Shown: positions 38,216 to 47,763, counted from the first letter of the stretch. The stretch is DNA of 64,000 nucleotides from Terriglobales bacterium (GCA_025936825.1 JAICSO010000007.1:62001-126000), one strand, 5' to 3'. Made by a program: numbers and translations. Notes: a model not told the origin generated them from the sequence alone.

Positions 38216-41173
38216 TTGCTCCGCCCCGAGTGCTATCTTTATTGCTTGGCTTCCACCTCTCCCGTTCGAGACAATCCGTCGCAGGCAGACTCAGCTGCTC
38301 TTCACGAAGCTCTGCGCCAGCGCGTCCACGGCGAAGTCCGTTTCGACAATTCCAGCCGCGCCCTCTATTCCAGCGACGGCTCCAACTACCGCCAAGTGCC
38401 GATCGGCGTCGTCATTCCCCGCGACAACGATGACGTAATCGCCACCATCGCCACCTGTCGCGAGCATCGAGTTCCCGTGCTCTGCCGCGGCGGTGGCACT
38501 TCACTTGCCGGCCAATGCTGCAACGTCGCTGTCGTCCTCGACTTCTCCAAGTACATGGCGAACATCCTCGAGCTCGACCCCGAGCGCAGGATCGCGCGCG
38601 TTCAGCCCGGTGTTGTACTCGACCATCTGCGCGCAGCCGCCGAAAAGCATAATCTGACCTTTGGCCCCGACCCCGCCAGCCATAGCCGCTGCACTTTGGG
38701 CGGGATGATCGGCAACAACTCCTGCGGCGTCCACTCGGTCATGGCGGGCAAGACCGACCAGAACATCGAAGAACTCGAAGTCCTTGCCTATGGCGGACTC
38801 CGGCTGCGTGTTGGGCAGACCAGCCAGGCTGACCTCGATACCATCATCGCTGCGGGTGACCGTCGCGCTAACATCTACACCGGCCTGCGCCGCATCCGTG
38901 ATCAGTACGGCGACCTCGTGCGCCAGAAGTACCCCAACATCCCCCGCCGCGTCTCGGGCTACAACCTGAACTACCTGCTTCCGGAGAATGGCTTCCACGT
39001 CGCACGGGCCTTGGTCGGCTCAGAAGGAACTTGCGTCACCACCCTCGAAGCTACGTGTCGTCTTGTAAGCAGCCCTCCGGAACGCCTGTTGCTCGTGATC
39101 GGCTGCCGTGACGTCTTCGAATGCGCCGACCTCGTGCCCGAAGTTCTTCAACACAAGCCTATCGGTCTCGAAGGCATGGATGACGTGCTCGTGGAATACA
39201 CCCGTCGCAAAGGCATCAATCCCGAAGGCGTGTCCATGCTCCCTGAAGGCCGCGGATGGTTGCTCGCCGAATTCGGCGGCTGGACCCCCGAAGAAGCGAA
39301 AGCAAAGGCCGAAGGCTTGATGCAGGCGCTCGCAAAGAGTTCGTCGCCGAAAAGCTACCGCCTATTTCCCGACAAAGCCCAGGCCCGGAAAGTCTGGGAA
39401 GTGCGAGAAGCCTCTCTGGGCGCGGTTTCCAAGGTTCCCGGTGAGCCGCCGCTGTGGGAAGGATGGGAAGATGCCGCCGTGGCTCCCGAGAAGCTCGGCG
39501 CCTATCTGCGCGACATGAAGAAGATGACCGACGACTTCGGCTATCAGTGTGTTCTCTACGGCCACTTCGGCGATGGATGCGTGCACAACCGCATCAGCTT
39601 CGACCTGCAGTCCACGGATGGGGTCGCAAAATTTCGCCGCTACATGGAAGAGGCTGCTGACCTTGTGGTTTCGTACGGCGGCTCGGTTTCCGGCGAGCAC
39701 GGTGACGGCCAGGCGCGCGCGGAACTCTATCCCAAGATGTTCGGTCCGGAACTGGTCAAGGTGTTCGAAGAATTCAAGGGTCTCTGGGACCCCGACTGGA
39801 AGATGAATCCGGGCAAGGTCGTCCTGCCCAACAAAATGGACGCCGACCTTCGCCTGGGAGCCGATTACAATCCCTGGCAACCAAAGCTCAACTTCAGCTT
39901 CCCCCAGGACCATGGCAGCCTCGCAGAGGCCACAATGCGATGCGTTGGTGTGGGGAAGTGCCGTCAGTACGAAGGCGGCGTAATGTGTCCCAGTTTCCGC
40001 GTCACACGGGAAGAGAAGCATTCCACTCGCGGACGCGCGCACCTGCTTTGGGAGATGACGCTCGGTGGAACGATAACCGGCAAGTGGAACGACGAAGATG
40101 TGAAGTCTTCACTCGACTTGTGTCTCTCCTGCAAGGGATGCAAGAGCGATTGCCCCGTCGGCGTGGACATCGCCAGCTACAAAGCTGAGTTCCTCTCGCA
40201 CTATTACGAACGCAATTCCCGCTCGCTCAACCACTCCGCATTCGGACAGATTGGGCGTTGGGCGCGGGTTGCGAGCCACGTTCCTTGGCTGGCAAATTTC
40301 TTGGGGCAAACGCCCGGCTTTCGCGAAGTTGGAAAAAGCATTCTGGGCGTTGCCCCGCAAAGACAACTCCCAAGATTTGCGGATCAGACCTTCGTGCGCT
40401 GGTTCCGAAAGCACGATGGAAAATCGAAGCTCCCGCTGTCGACGAAGTCCGTCCTGCTCTGGCCGGACACGTTCAATAATTATTTCCATCCTGAATCTGC
40501 AATCGCTGCCGTTGAGGTGCTCGAAGCCGCAGGATTTGATGTCCGCCTTCCACGTCATCACGTCTGCTGCGGCCGGCCACTCTACGATTTCGGCATGCTC
40601 GACCGCGCAAAACGGCACTTGATCAATACCATCAACATCCTCGGCGCGGAAATTGATGCGGGCATTCCTTTCGTCGTTCTTGAGCCGAGCTGCGCCTCCG
40701 TTTTCAAAGACGAGTTGCTGACTTTCTTCCCCGAAGATTCGCGGGCGCAGAAACTGTCTCAGCAAGTAGTCCTGCTGGGCGAGTTCCTACAACAACGCAA
40801 CGTCGGCCTGCCTCGACTCGAAGGATCTGCTCTACTCCATGGTCACTGCCACCAGAAATCGATTCAGAGAATGACCAGCGAAGAATTGATACTCCGCCAG
40901 ATGGGAGTTAACTTCACCGCACCGGCGCAAGGCTGCTGCGGCATGGCCGGCGCGTTCGGCTTCGAAAAAGACAAGTACGACGTCTCGCTCGCGATCGGAG
41001 AACTGGAGCTGCTCCCAGCCGTGCGCAACGCGTCTCCCGAAACACTCCTGATCGCGGACGGCTTCAGCTGCCGCGAGCAAATCGAGCAATGCACCGGCCG
41101 CAAAGCCCTGCACCTCTCGGAAGTCATACGCCTAGGTATGACCAGGGGCACCACCACAGAGCCTACGACGTAA
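38216..41173 (+). CDS. Fused FAD-binding and iron-sulfur dehydrogenase (GlcD-GlcF / D-lactate dehydrogenase-like)
   Basis: A protein of up to 985 residues joining two normally separate subunits. The N-terminal half is a VAO-type FAD domain (CRGGGTSLAGQCCN and GGMIGNNSCGVHSVM bind FAD) followed by the FAD-oxidase C-terminal domain with GHFGDGCVHNRI and GEHGDGQAR. The second half has a ferredoxin part (CVGVGKCRQYEGG, CLSCKGCKSDCPVGVD) and two CCG domains (HVCCGRPLYDFGM, GCCGMAGAFGFEKDKYD). It should oxidise a 2-hydroxy acid such as D-lactate or glycolate and reduce quinone. The start is unclear: no ATG near; TTG at 38216 or 38246 is possible. Confidence 0.88.
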   Translation: MLRPECYLYCLASTSPVRDNPSQADSAALHEALRQRVHGEVRFDNSSRALYSSDGSNYRQVPIGVVIPRDNDDVIATIATCREHRVPVLCRGGGTSLAGQCCNVAVVLDFSKYMANILELDPERRIARVQPGVVLDHLRAAAEKHNLTFGPDPASHSRCTLGGMIGNNSCGVHSVMAGKTDQNIEELEVLAYGGLRLRVGQTSQADLDTIIAAGDRRANIYTGLRRIRDQYGDLVRQKYPNIPRRVSGYNLNYLLPENGFHVARALVGSEGTCVTTLEATCRLVSSPPERLLLVIGCRDVFECADLVPEVLQHKPIGLEGMDDVLVEYTRRKGINPEGVSMLPEGRGWLLAEFGGWTPEEAKAKAEGLMQALAKSSSPKSYRLFPDKAQARKVWEVREASLGAVSKVPGEPPLWEGWEDAAVAPEKLGAYLRDMKKMTDDFGYQCVLYGHFGDGCVHNRISFDLQSTDGVAKFRRYMEEAADLVVSYGGSVSGEHGDGQARAELYPKMFGPELVKVFEEFKGLWDPDWKMNPGKVVLPNKMDADLRLGADYNPWQPKLNFSFPQDHGSLAEATMRCVGVGKCRQYEGGVMCPSFRVTREEKHSTRGRAHLLWEMTLGGTITGKWNDEDVKSSLDLCLSCKGCKSDCPVGVDIASYKAEFLSHYYERNSRSLNHSAFGQIGRWARVASHVPWLANFLGQTPGFREVGKSILGVAPQRQLPRFADQTFVRWFRKHDGKSKLPLSTKSVLLWPDTFNNYFHPESAIAAVEVLEAAGFDVRLPRHHVCCGRPLYDFGMLDRAKRHLINTINILGAEIDAGIPFVVLEPSCASVFKDELLTFFPEDSRAQKLSQQVVLLGEFLQQRNVGLPRLEGSALLHGHCHQKSIQRMTSEELILRQMGVNFTAPAQGCCGMAGAFGFEKDKYDVSLAIGELELLPAVRNASPETLLIADGFSCREQIEQCTGRKALHLSEVIRLGMTRGTTTEPTT

Positions 41174-41902
41174 AAGGGTTCGCCCCTTTGCGCTCTCGTG
41201 TGGTCCTCGCCATGAGGACTTGTACGTGGGTAGTTGTTGGTCGTGTTGCCAGCTATCCGTTTACGACACACGTGCCCTAAGTTGAGCCGCTGAAAGTGCA
41301 GCGCCTAAGTTGCTTCACGAACCTGCGGTTTAGATGAAAGTACCTGCGCCTCAGCCGCGCAGCGGCGGAACCAACGAGTGCCCGGTGCGACGTAACGATC
41401 TGTTGCAGAACTCTACTCTGGGGTGCGGTGGAACACGCCCTCGCCCGCCACGACGCGGTGGTATTCCGCTCAACAATCTGCGTGAGAACTCGACTCTGCA
41501 GATTGCATTGGAACACGCCTGGCATTTCAGAGCCGCGGAGCGGCGCCAGAATAAAGCCCAGGGCGTCAGCCCCGGGTAGAAACGCGGGGCGCAAGCTCCG
41601 GAGGAACGAAAGAAGAGCTCCACGCAGACTCGCGAGTCTAGAAAAGCGATTGATGACAGTACCTGTGTCGGGAGCCGCGCAGCGGCCGAATTTAAATAGC
41701 CCGGCACGTAAGTGCCGGGAAAGCGATGTGGAAGAGCTGAGTCCGCTTCAGCGGACGGCACCCCATCAGATCGCCTCACACTCGAAGATAGGGAGGCGCC
41801 TAGTAGCGCCTCTTCTTTCGCTCCTCCTGAGCTTTATTCTGGCGCCGCTCCGCGGCTGTGAAATGCCAGGCGTGGCGAAAAAGCCCAAGACCGCAAACCA
41901 TC
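41174..41902. repeat. Long non-coding stretch packed with hairpin repeats
   Basis: No credible gene in 729 bp. At about 41530-41580 the phrase agccgcggagcggcgccagaataaagccc, then gggcgtcagccccgggtag, repeats the text at about 25660-25715. Small hairpins follow: cggcacgtaagtgccggg near 41702 and gtccgcttcagcggac near 41741. The inverted phrase ttctggcgccgctccgcggctgtgaaatgcc at about 41834 is the mirror of 41526, so the stretch is a nested palindrome. Confidence 0.7.
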
Positions 41903-43105
41903 CTAGGAAGCCAGTCGCCCAACCAAACGCAGAATTCTGACTGCGGAATAGAGGGGAAAGAAAGCGTCTGATATTTGCATCGCTTGCCATTCCCCAACAC
42001 TTGGTGTCGCCGCAAGTCTCCAGACAAATCTCGCGCGGTCCGACATTCGCTCACGAACCTGAAGCATGAAACGAAAATACGCGGAAGATTCGGGAGGAAT
42101 CTCGCGCATTGTTGCTATTTGGTGAATGATAGCCGGCACGCATTTCCGCGCTGCGCCAATTTCATTCAGTCCGGCAAATCGCTCCGGGATGGCACAACCC
42201 ATCAGTTCGTCCCCCAGCACCAGTGAGATCAACACGATCCTCAAAATCCCCAACCGCCGCGCCTCATGCATTACCAATTCCCAATCCAAATCGAACCGGG
42301 CCAGGGCTGCGATGTCACGTACCATCCCCAGTTGTGCCCATTGATGTTTCGCCGCATGTACGCAAAGGAAAATGAATTGGTCTTCAACGCCCAGCACTCT
42401 GGCGCGACAGCCCTCGAACTCATGCTCCTGCGAACGAGCGAACAGCCCGTCAACGTCCACATCTACTGAATAGAACCTCGGCAGCAGGTTCCATTGCAGT
42501 TCGATCAGGTTACGCTCTTCACCCCGTCCGAACACATATTCATAGCCGGATCTAAGGTACGCCTTCTCCTGCCGCGGCGAGAGCTGCAAGTTCTTCTCGT
42601 ACCCGAGCTCAGTTAACGCACCAACAGCTGTGGTGACATCAGTTGGCCTGACCAATAGATCGAGATCTCCAAACTCACGCATCGCCGAGTCTCCGTAGAG
42701 CAAATGCGCGAGCGCCGGCCCCTTCTGCGCGATGACAGGTATTCCCTTAGCGTCGAGGTGCCGCAGAATTGCCGCGAGCTCTGCCGAAAACCGCATTGCG
42801 CGATGGCAATGTCGCAAATACCGCGCCCGGAGCGCCGACTGAATACTCGCCGGCACCTCTGGGCGGCCTTGCAGCGCCGAATACACCGCCGGCAGCACCC
42901 GATGGTAGGCGGCCTGCTTGAAAACCTCATCCCACTGCAGTGCCTGTGCGAGCGCCTTCGGAAGTTCTTGCCCATCTGCGCAGCAAGCACGTAGCAACTC
43001 AAATGCATCGTGACGGCGCTCTCCGGCTGTCACCAGCCGTGGCACGCCGCTCGGCGCTTCCCACTGTGAACTAACTATGTCCGCCGCTGAATTCTCTATC
43101 GGCAA
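41903..43105 (-). CDS. Nucleotidyltransferase family protein (NTP_transf_5 type)
   Basis: A 400-residue protein with the fold of the uncharacterised NTP_transf_5 nucleotidyltransferases. The active-site strand is AIAQKG-like (VIAQKGPALAHLLYG, K128), followed by the two metal aspartates D147 and D149 in REFGDLDLLV. A helical C-terminal part contains FLCVHAAKHQWAQLGMVRDIA. Proteins of this family often lie beside exopolysaccharide or lasso-peptide genes. Here it is head-to-head with an ABC transporter; the reading frames meet at 43105. The start is probably the TTG at 43103-43105; later starts are possible. Confidence 0.75.
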   Translation of the reverse strand: MPIENSAADIVSSQWEAPSGVPRLVTAGERRHDAFELLRACCADGQELPKALAQALQWDEVFKQAAYHRVLPAVYSALQGRPEVPASIQSALRARYLRHCHRAMRFSAELAAILRHLDAKGIPVIAQKGPALAHLLYGDSAMREFGDLDLLVRPTDVTTAVGALTELGYEKNLQLSPRQEKAYLRSGYEYVFGRGEERNLIELQWNLLPRFYSVDVDVDGLFARSQEHEFEGCRARVLGVEDQFIFLCVHAAKHQWAQLGMVRDIAALARFDLDWELVMHEARRLGILRIVLISLVLGDELMGCAIPERFAGLNEIGAARKCVPAIIHQIATMREIPPESSAYFRFMLQVRERMSDRARFVWRLAATPSVGEWQAMQISDAFFPLYSAVRILRLVGRLAS

Positions 43106-43182
43106 TGCTGCTTCCTCTCCCTAAAATCTTCTTACGGCAGCGTTCGCGACAGAAGTATCTGATCGTGAACCACAGGCGACCG

Positions 43183-43959
43183 ATGTACAGCATTGTCCTC
43201 GATTCCGTGCACAAGATTTTTCGCTCCGGATTTTTGGGGTCCGGACGCGTGGAAACCTATGCCCTGCGCGGCGTTTGCTTGAGCATTCTGCCCGGCGAGG
43301 TCGTGTCGCTGCTCGGCCCAAACGGTAGTGGTAAAAGCACAACGCTGCGGCTAATTTCCACAGTTTTGCTTCCGGATCGCGGCACAGTAATCGTCAATGA
43401 TTCGAACACGATTGCCGACGCGAAATCGGTTCGCAGACAAGTCGGCTTTGCTCTCGCTTCCGAGCGCTCCTTTTTCCCGCGTCTGACTGTCCGCGAGAAC
43501 CTGATGTTCTTCGCAACGCTCGAGAATGTTTCCTGGCGCGATCGCGCGATCCGCGCCGATGAAGCCCTCACCCAGGTTGGCCTCGAAATCCACGCCCATA
43601 AGCAAGTTATGAAGCTCTCTTCCGGCATGCATCAGAGGCTCGCCATCGCCCGAGCGCTCATCAAGAAACCCAGCGTGCTTTTGCTCGATGAGCCCTCCCG
43701 CAGCCTCGATCCCGCCGCTGCGAACCATTTATGGGAATCAATCCGAAATCTCGCCGCAAGAGAAATTACGATCCTGCTTGCTACCCACAACTTCGCTGAG
43801 GCAATAGCAGTCTCGGATCGAGTCACCGTTCTGCAAAAGGGCGAACTATTGGGCACATGCAACGCCAGAACTCTCAGCGTGGAACGACTGCAAGCCTACT
43901 ATCGCGAGATAACGGGCCCCGTCGTCCTGAATGACTGGCCCGAAGGAGTGCCCGCTTGA
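43183..43959 (+). CDS. ABC transporter ATP-binding protein (ABC-2 exporter)
   Basis: A 258-residue ATPase for the permease encoded next. Walker A is GPNGSGKST, the signature is LSSGMHQR, and Walker B is VLLLDEPSRSLDP, with the H-loop in ATHNFAEA. The domain resembles CcmA/NodI/DrrA-type exporters. The frame is open to 43105, but the ATG at 43183 begins the conserved domain and leaves room for a promoter between the divergent genes. The stop overlaps the permease start (TGATG). Substrate unknown. Confidence 0.85.
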   Translation: MYSIVLDSVHKIFRSGFLGSGRVETYALRGVCLSILPGEVVSLLGPNGSGKSTTLRLISTVLLPDRGTVIVNDSNTIADAKSVRRQVGFALASERSFFPRLTVRENLMFFATLENVSWRDRAIRADEALTQVGLEIHAHKQVMKLSSGMHQRLAIARALIKKPSVLLLDEPSRSLDPAAANHLWESIRNLAAREITILLATHNFAEAIAVSDRVTVLQKGELLGTCNARTLSVERLQAYYREITGPVVLNDWPEGVPA

Positions 43960-44750
43960 TGCTGGCAAAAGCTGCGGCGGTCGTGCAGAAAGATTTCCTG
44001 ACTGCAGTCCGTTACCGCAACGGCATGTTCCTGACCGCCTTTGCACCCGCAATGCAGTTGCTCTTGTCCTTCTACCTCGCGCATGCGGTTGGGACGCAGT
44101 ATCGCCCCGAGGGCTTTTCGTATTTCAACTTTCTCCTCGTCGGGACAGGCCTGTTCATGTTCCTGCAGTCTTGCATGCACGGTTTCCTCAATGTCATTCA
44201 GGAATCCCAGCAGGCCGGCACCCTCGAGGTGCTGATGACCACTTCAACTCCTCCCGTTGCGCTTCTCTGCCTGGCCGCCTTGTCAGCTGTCGGAACAGCT
44301 CTGCTCCAATTCGTGGCCTACACCGCCGTCGGTCTCTTTCTCGTTCCGACGCAGCTTCATGTCGACCCATCAGCAGCCGTCGCAGTTCTGCTGCTGTCGG
44401 TCTTGATTTCCATTGCTTTCGGCATTCTCGCCGCAGGCCTGCAACTATCCATTCAAAAGGGATCAGTTGTCCTCTGGCTTTTCAGTACAACCGCCTGGGT
44501 TTTCGCAGGAACTCTATTTCCAATAGGCTCTCTCCCCGAACCTCTCCGCGTCCTGTCGCAATGGATGCCGCTCACGCATTCCCTCAACGCAATGCGTTTA
44601 GCGATGTTTGGCGTTCCCGTCCCGGCAACACTAACTCGCGAAATCGAGGTTTTGCTCGCGTTTGCAATCTTCCTCTTGCCAACGAGTACCACATTCTTTT
44701 CCTGGACTCTGCGTCGTGCCCGCCGGCTCGGAACTTTAACTTTTTACTGA
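43959..44750 (+). CDS. ABC-2 type transporter permease
   Basis: A 263-residue membrane protein with about six helices, the permease of the two-gene exporter. An amphipathic N-terminus (AAAVVQKDFLTAVRYRNG) precedes the first helix, as in ABC-2 permeases. The last helices carry FAGTLFPIGSLPEPLRVLSQWMP, the family's conserved end motif, and PLTHSLNAMRLAMFG. The ATG at 43959 overlaps the ATPase stop by one base; a TTG one codon upstream is also in frame. It may export a lipid, polysaccharide or drug. Confidence 0.85.
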   Translation: MLAKAAAVVQKDFLTAVRYRNGMFLTAFAPAMQLLLSFYLAHAVGTQYRPEGFSYFNFLLVGTGLFMFLQSCMHGFLNVIQESQQAGTLEVLMTTSTPPVALLCLAALSAVGTALLQFVAYTAVGLFLVPTQLHVDPSAAVAVLLLSVLISIAFGILAAGLQLSIQKGSVVLWLFSTTAWVFAGTLFPIGSLPEPLRVLSQWMPLTHSLNAMRLAMFGVPVPATLTREIEVLLAFAIFLLPTSTTFFSWTLRRARRLGTLTFY

Positions 44751-44817
44751 TATCTCCATTACTTTGGTGTGTCAGCGGTTAACGTTAACGTACCCCTGCG
44801 CTGCGTTGTCTCCTAAG

Positions 44818-45177
44818 ATGGGCTGGACCGATATGACCGAACTGGTCCAGCGGCGTCATGGCACGCGAGTTCGAGCGCAGATTCCGCTGCGCGTCAGCAG
44901 CCTGGACCCGACAACCCGCTTTTCGGAACGCTGCCATACTCTGCTCGTGAACCCCTACGGCTGCGGCGTCCGCCTTCCACGTTCTTTAAAGCCGGGCATG
45001 CGAGTAAGGGTCGAAGAACTTCCCTCCGGCAAAACCGCCACTGCCACCGTCGCCAGCAACTTACGAATCTCGGAAGAAGGTAAGTACTGGCTGGTAGGCC
45101 TTGGGTTGGACACACCCGGAAATCTGTGGTGTATCTCGCCTACCCCGCCGGACTGGAACAGCACCAACAGCGTTTAG
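44818..45177 (+). CDS. PilZ-domain-like protein
   Basis: A 119-residue small beta-barrel protein. The N-terminal QRRHGTRVRAQIPLRV fits the arginine-rich c-di-GMP-binding start of PilZ domains, and HTLLVNPYGCGVRLP takes the place of the D/NxSxxG motif, with an imperfect match (NPYGCG). Binding of c-di-GMP is therefore uncertain. The ATG at 44818 or at 44833 is possible. It lies 67 bp after the ABC exporter genes, on the same strand. Confidence 0.6.
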   Translation: MGWTDMTELVQRRHGTRVRAQIPLRVSSLDPTTRFSERCHTLLVNPYGCGVRLPRSLKPGMRVRVEELPSGKTATATVASNLRISEEGKYWLVGLGLDTPGNLWCISPTPPDWNSTNSV

Positions 45178-45272
45178 CGCTCTTCAGCTACTCAGGCCTG
45201 TCAAACCGCAGCCTTAGAGCAACCCAGGTACAGCAGCAGAAATCAAATTCCCATCACGGATCCAGCGATGGT

Positions 45273-45740
45273 ATGTGGAATCAGTCTGATCGTTATCGTT
45301 CCAGATTGTGTGTTGTTTTGCTAGTTCCTGCCCTGCTTTGCATTCCAGCCTTTTGTGTCCTTGGCCAGGACGTATCGTCTGTCGCTTCTGACCAGGCGCG
45401 CATGAAAGCCTCGGTGCGCATCGTCGTTGCTAACTCCTACTCCGTTCACGAAATGCAGACTCCGACCGGCACCGCCGTGCGTCAGTTCGTCTCGCCGGCG
45501 GGCACCGTGTTTGCCGTCACCTGGCAGGGTTTTTCACCAGACCTGCAGCAACTTCTGGGCGAATATTTCGAGGAATATGTCACTGCCGCCAGCTCACAGC
45601 ACGCGCGGCGTGGACGCGGCGTGTTTATCGACACCGGCGATCTGGTGGTCGAAACTGGCGGTCACATGCGCTTCGCAGTTGGTCGCGCCTACCTCCGCAG
45701 TAAGGTGCCACAGGGAGTGGACGCAGATGCATTGCGCTAG
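45273..45740 (+). CDS. DUF2844-family secreted protein
   Basis: A 155-residue exported protein. A signal peptide (SRLCVVLLVPALLCIPAFCVLG) precedes a domain with YSVHEMQTPTGTAVRQFVSP and GTVFAVTWQGFSPDLQQLLG, which matches DUF2844, known next to DUF3443 in Burkholderia and Acidobacteriota. The next gene is a DUF3443 protein and overlaps by 14 bp, so the two form a unit. Function unknown; the ATG at 45273 gives the signal peptide. Confidence 0.72.
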   Translation: MWNQSDRYRSRLCVVLLVPALLCIPAFCVLGQDVSSVASDQARMKASVRIVVANSYSVHEMQTPTGTAVRQFVSPAGTVFAVTWQGFSPDLQQLLGEYFEEYVTAASSQHARRGRGVFIDTGDLVVETGGHMRFAVGRAYLRSKVPQGVDADALR

Positions 45741-46920
45741 GGTTATCCTTGCTGTGCTCGCGAGCCTGATGTTCGCAGTGTTCCTCTCCTGCGGAAGTGG
45801 AAGCGGAAACTCAAACCAGGCTCGTACCAAGAACTCCCAACTAATTGCGGTTACCGCCGGGCCCGACAACAATTACGCCAACGGGCTCTTCACGACCATA
45901 ACCGTATGCGCTCCAGGATCCTCAAACTGTCAAAGCATTCCCAATGTTCTTGTGGATACCGGCTCTTTCGGACTTCGACTATTGGCTTCCAGCCTTGGAA
46001 CACTGGGCGCCAGCCTTCCTAAGCAGAGTTCAGGGTCCAACGTCGTCTTCGAATGCGGTCAATTCGTCGACAGCGTACTCTGGGGACCTGTCGTGTCTGG
46101 CGATGTGACCCTCGCCAACGAGACCGCGAAATCCGTTCCGATCGAAGTGATTGATGCCAGCACTGTTCCGGTCCCCGCAGCTTGCAAGGCCATAGGTCCA
46201 TCCGAAGAAGACGTGACAAGCCTGGGCGCAAACGGAATCCTCGGGGTAGGATTCTTCATCGCCGACTGCGGAAACGCGTGTACCGCGTCATCCACGGCAA
46301 ATCCGGGCTTTTATTATGCCTGTGCCGGAACTTCATGCTCGGTGATCTCGGAGCCTGTCAATCAACAAGTTCAGAACCCCGTTGCCTTGCTTCCGAACCA
46401 CAACAATGGCGTGGTCATCCAGCTCCCCGCGATTGCCAATAGCGCTGCCACCCTCGGCGGCTCTTTGATTGTCGGAATTGGTACCGCGAAGGACAACTCA
46501 CCGGTTTCCGCGCAAGTCTTTGCCCCCGATCAGTTCGGAAACATGCTAACCACGTTCAAGAGCAATCAATACGCGGGTTTTCTCGATACTGGCTCCAACG
46601 CCTACTTCTTCCTCGACAGCAAGACCACGGGAATTGCCAATTGCTCGAGCACCGAGAAGGGGTTTTACTGCCCGTCTTCGCCCGCGAATCTGTCCGCCAC
46701 CAATACAACAGCGCAAGGCGCCAGCAGCACCGTACATTTCACGGTTGTCAGTGCCAGCCAGTTGTTTTCGAGTGGCGGCAATGCGGTTTTTCCTACTCTT
46801 GGCGGTCCCAACCCAGCCACCTTTGATTGGGGACTGCCCTTCTTTTTTGGCCGGAATGTCTTCGTCGCGATTGAGGGGCGCCAAACCCCTGTCGGTGCTG
46901 GCCCCTTCTGGGCTTACTGA
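45727..46920 (+). CDS. DUF3443-family lipoprotein
   Basis: A 397-residue predicted lipoprotein: the leader (VILAVLASLMFAVFLSCGSGSG) ends in a lipobox cysteine. The body starts with NNYANGLFTTITVCAPGSSN and NVLVDTGSFGLRLLAS, and later YAGFLDTGSNAYFFLDS. The two DTGS sequences resemble the paired catalytic motifs of pepsin-like aspartic proteases, which is interesting but not proof of activity. It is translated from within the DUF2844 gene. The longer frame from 45427 overlaps that gene and is rejected. Confidence 0.75.
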   Translation: MHCARVILAVLASLMFAVFLSCGSGSGNSNQARTKNSQLIAVTAGPDNNYANGLFTTITVCAPGSSNCQSIPNVLVDTGSFGLRLLASSLGTLGASLPKQSSGSNVVFECGQFVDSVLWGPVVSGDVTLANETAKSVPIEVIDASTVPVPAACKAIGPSEEDVTSLGANGILGVGFFIADCGNACTASSTANPGFYYACAGTSCSVISEPVNQQVQNPVALLPNHNNGVVIQLPAIANSAATLGGSLIVGIGTAKDNSPVSAQVFAPDQFGNMLTTFKSNQYAGFLDTGSNAYFFLDSKTTGIANCSSTEKGFYCPSSPANLSATNTTAQGASSTVHFTVVSASQLFSSGGNAVFPTLGGPNPATFDWGLPFFFGRNVFVAIEGRQTPVGAGPFWAY

Positions 46921-46941
46921 CCAGGAGTTCTCCAGTGAGCT

Positions 46942-47652
46942 CTAGGGGTGCGCAGGAGCACGTTCTCCGAAGATTGCCGTTCCAATCCGCACGCACGTTG
47001 AGCCCTCTTCGATTGCCACTTCGAAATCGTGCGACATCCCCATCGAAAGCGTTTCCACGGAAATCGCTGGCAATTTCCTCGCGGCAATTTGATCTCTCAA
47101 TTCGCGCATCCGCCGAAAAAAAGGCCGCGACTGTTCTGGATCCTCACTGTAAGGCGGCACCGTCATGAGCCCACGAATTGCGACGAACTCGTACTTCGGT
47201 GCGCTGGTTAGAATCTGCTCGAACTCGGCTGAATCTGCAGCCACGCCACTTTTCGCCGACTCGCCCCCAATGTTGATCTCAATGAGGACCGGGAGCTTTT
47301 TCCCAAGCTCTTCTGCGGCGCTGTTCAGTCGTTGCAGCAAACGAAGAGAATCCACCGAATCGACTCCTTGGAAAAGCTCTGCAGCGGTGCGGGACTTATT
47401 ACTTTGCAAGTGACCAATCATGTACCACTCGGCGCCGATCAGATCCGCGAGCGCCTGCGCCTTTCCCGCGAATTCCTGTACACGGTTTTCACCGAACAGC
47501 CGGATGCCAGACTCATACGCCTCACGAATCCGGTCGGGCGAAACCGTCTTTGTCACCGCCATCGTCGAGACTTCACTCGGATTGCGACCAGCCCGCTGTG
47601 TCGCGGCTTCGATCTGCTGCTGGATGCGTGCAATATTCTCGGCAATTGACAT
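46942..47652 (-). CDS. Pyridoxal phosphate homeostasis protein (YggS/PLPBP)
   Basis: A 236-residue PLP-binding TIM-barrel protein of the YggS family, which has no known catalytic reaction and keeps free PLP in balance. The PLP lysine is K35 in TMAVTKTVSPD. FGENRVQEF, WYMIGHLQSNK and the C-terminal LSMGMSHDFEVAIEEGSTCVRIG, which binds the phosphate, are all present. The ATG at 47650-47652 is chosen; two codons of the upstream frame look non-coding. It is convergent with the DUF3443 gene. Confidence 0.93.
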   Translation of the reverse strand: MSIAENIARIQQQIEAATQRAGRNPSEVSTMAVTKTVSPDRIREAYESGIRLFGENRVQEFAGKAQALADLIGAEWYMIGHLQSNKSRTAAELFQGVDSVDSLRLLQRLNSAAEELGKKLPVLIEINIGGESAKSGVAADSAEFEQILTSAPKYEFVAIRGLMTVPPYSEDPEQSRPFFRRMRELRDQIAARKLPAISVETLSMGMSHDFEVAIEEGSTCVRIGTAIFGERAPAHP

Positions 47653-47669
47653 AACCACTAAGGACACCA

Positions 47670-47763
47670 AGGTACACGAAGGAAGCCGGGTCTTGGCAGA
47701 TTCTGCGTCTTGCCTTGGATGGTTTTTTGCTAGCCACTGACCACTAGCCGCTGACCACTGCTT
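47670..47763. repeat. Short repeat tract
   Basis: About 47725-47757 reads tagccactgaccactagccgctgaccactg, a relative of the repeat at 1684-1790. It lies between the PLP homeostasis gene and the OPT gene, both on the minus strand. Confidence 0.5.
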
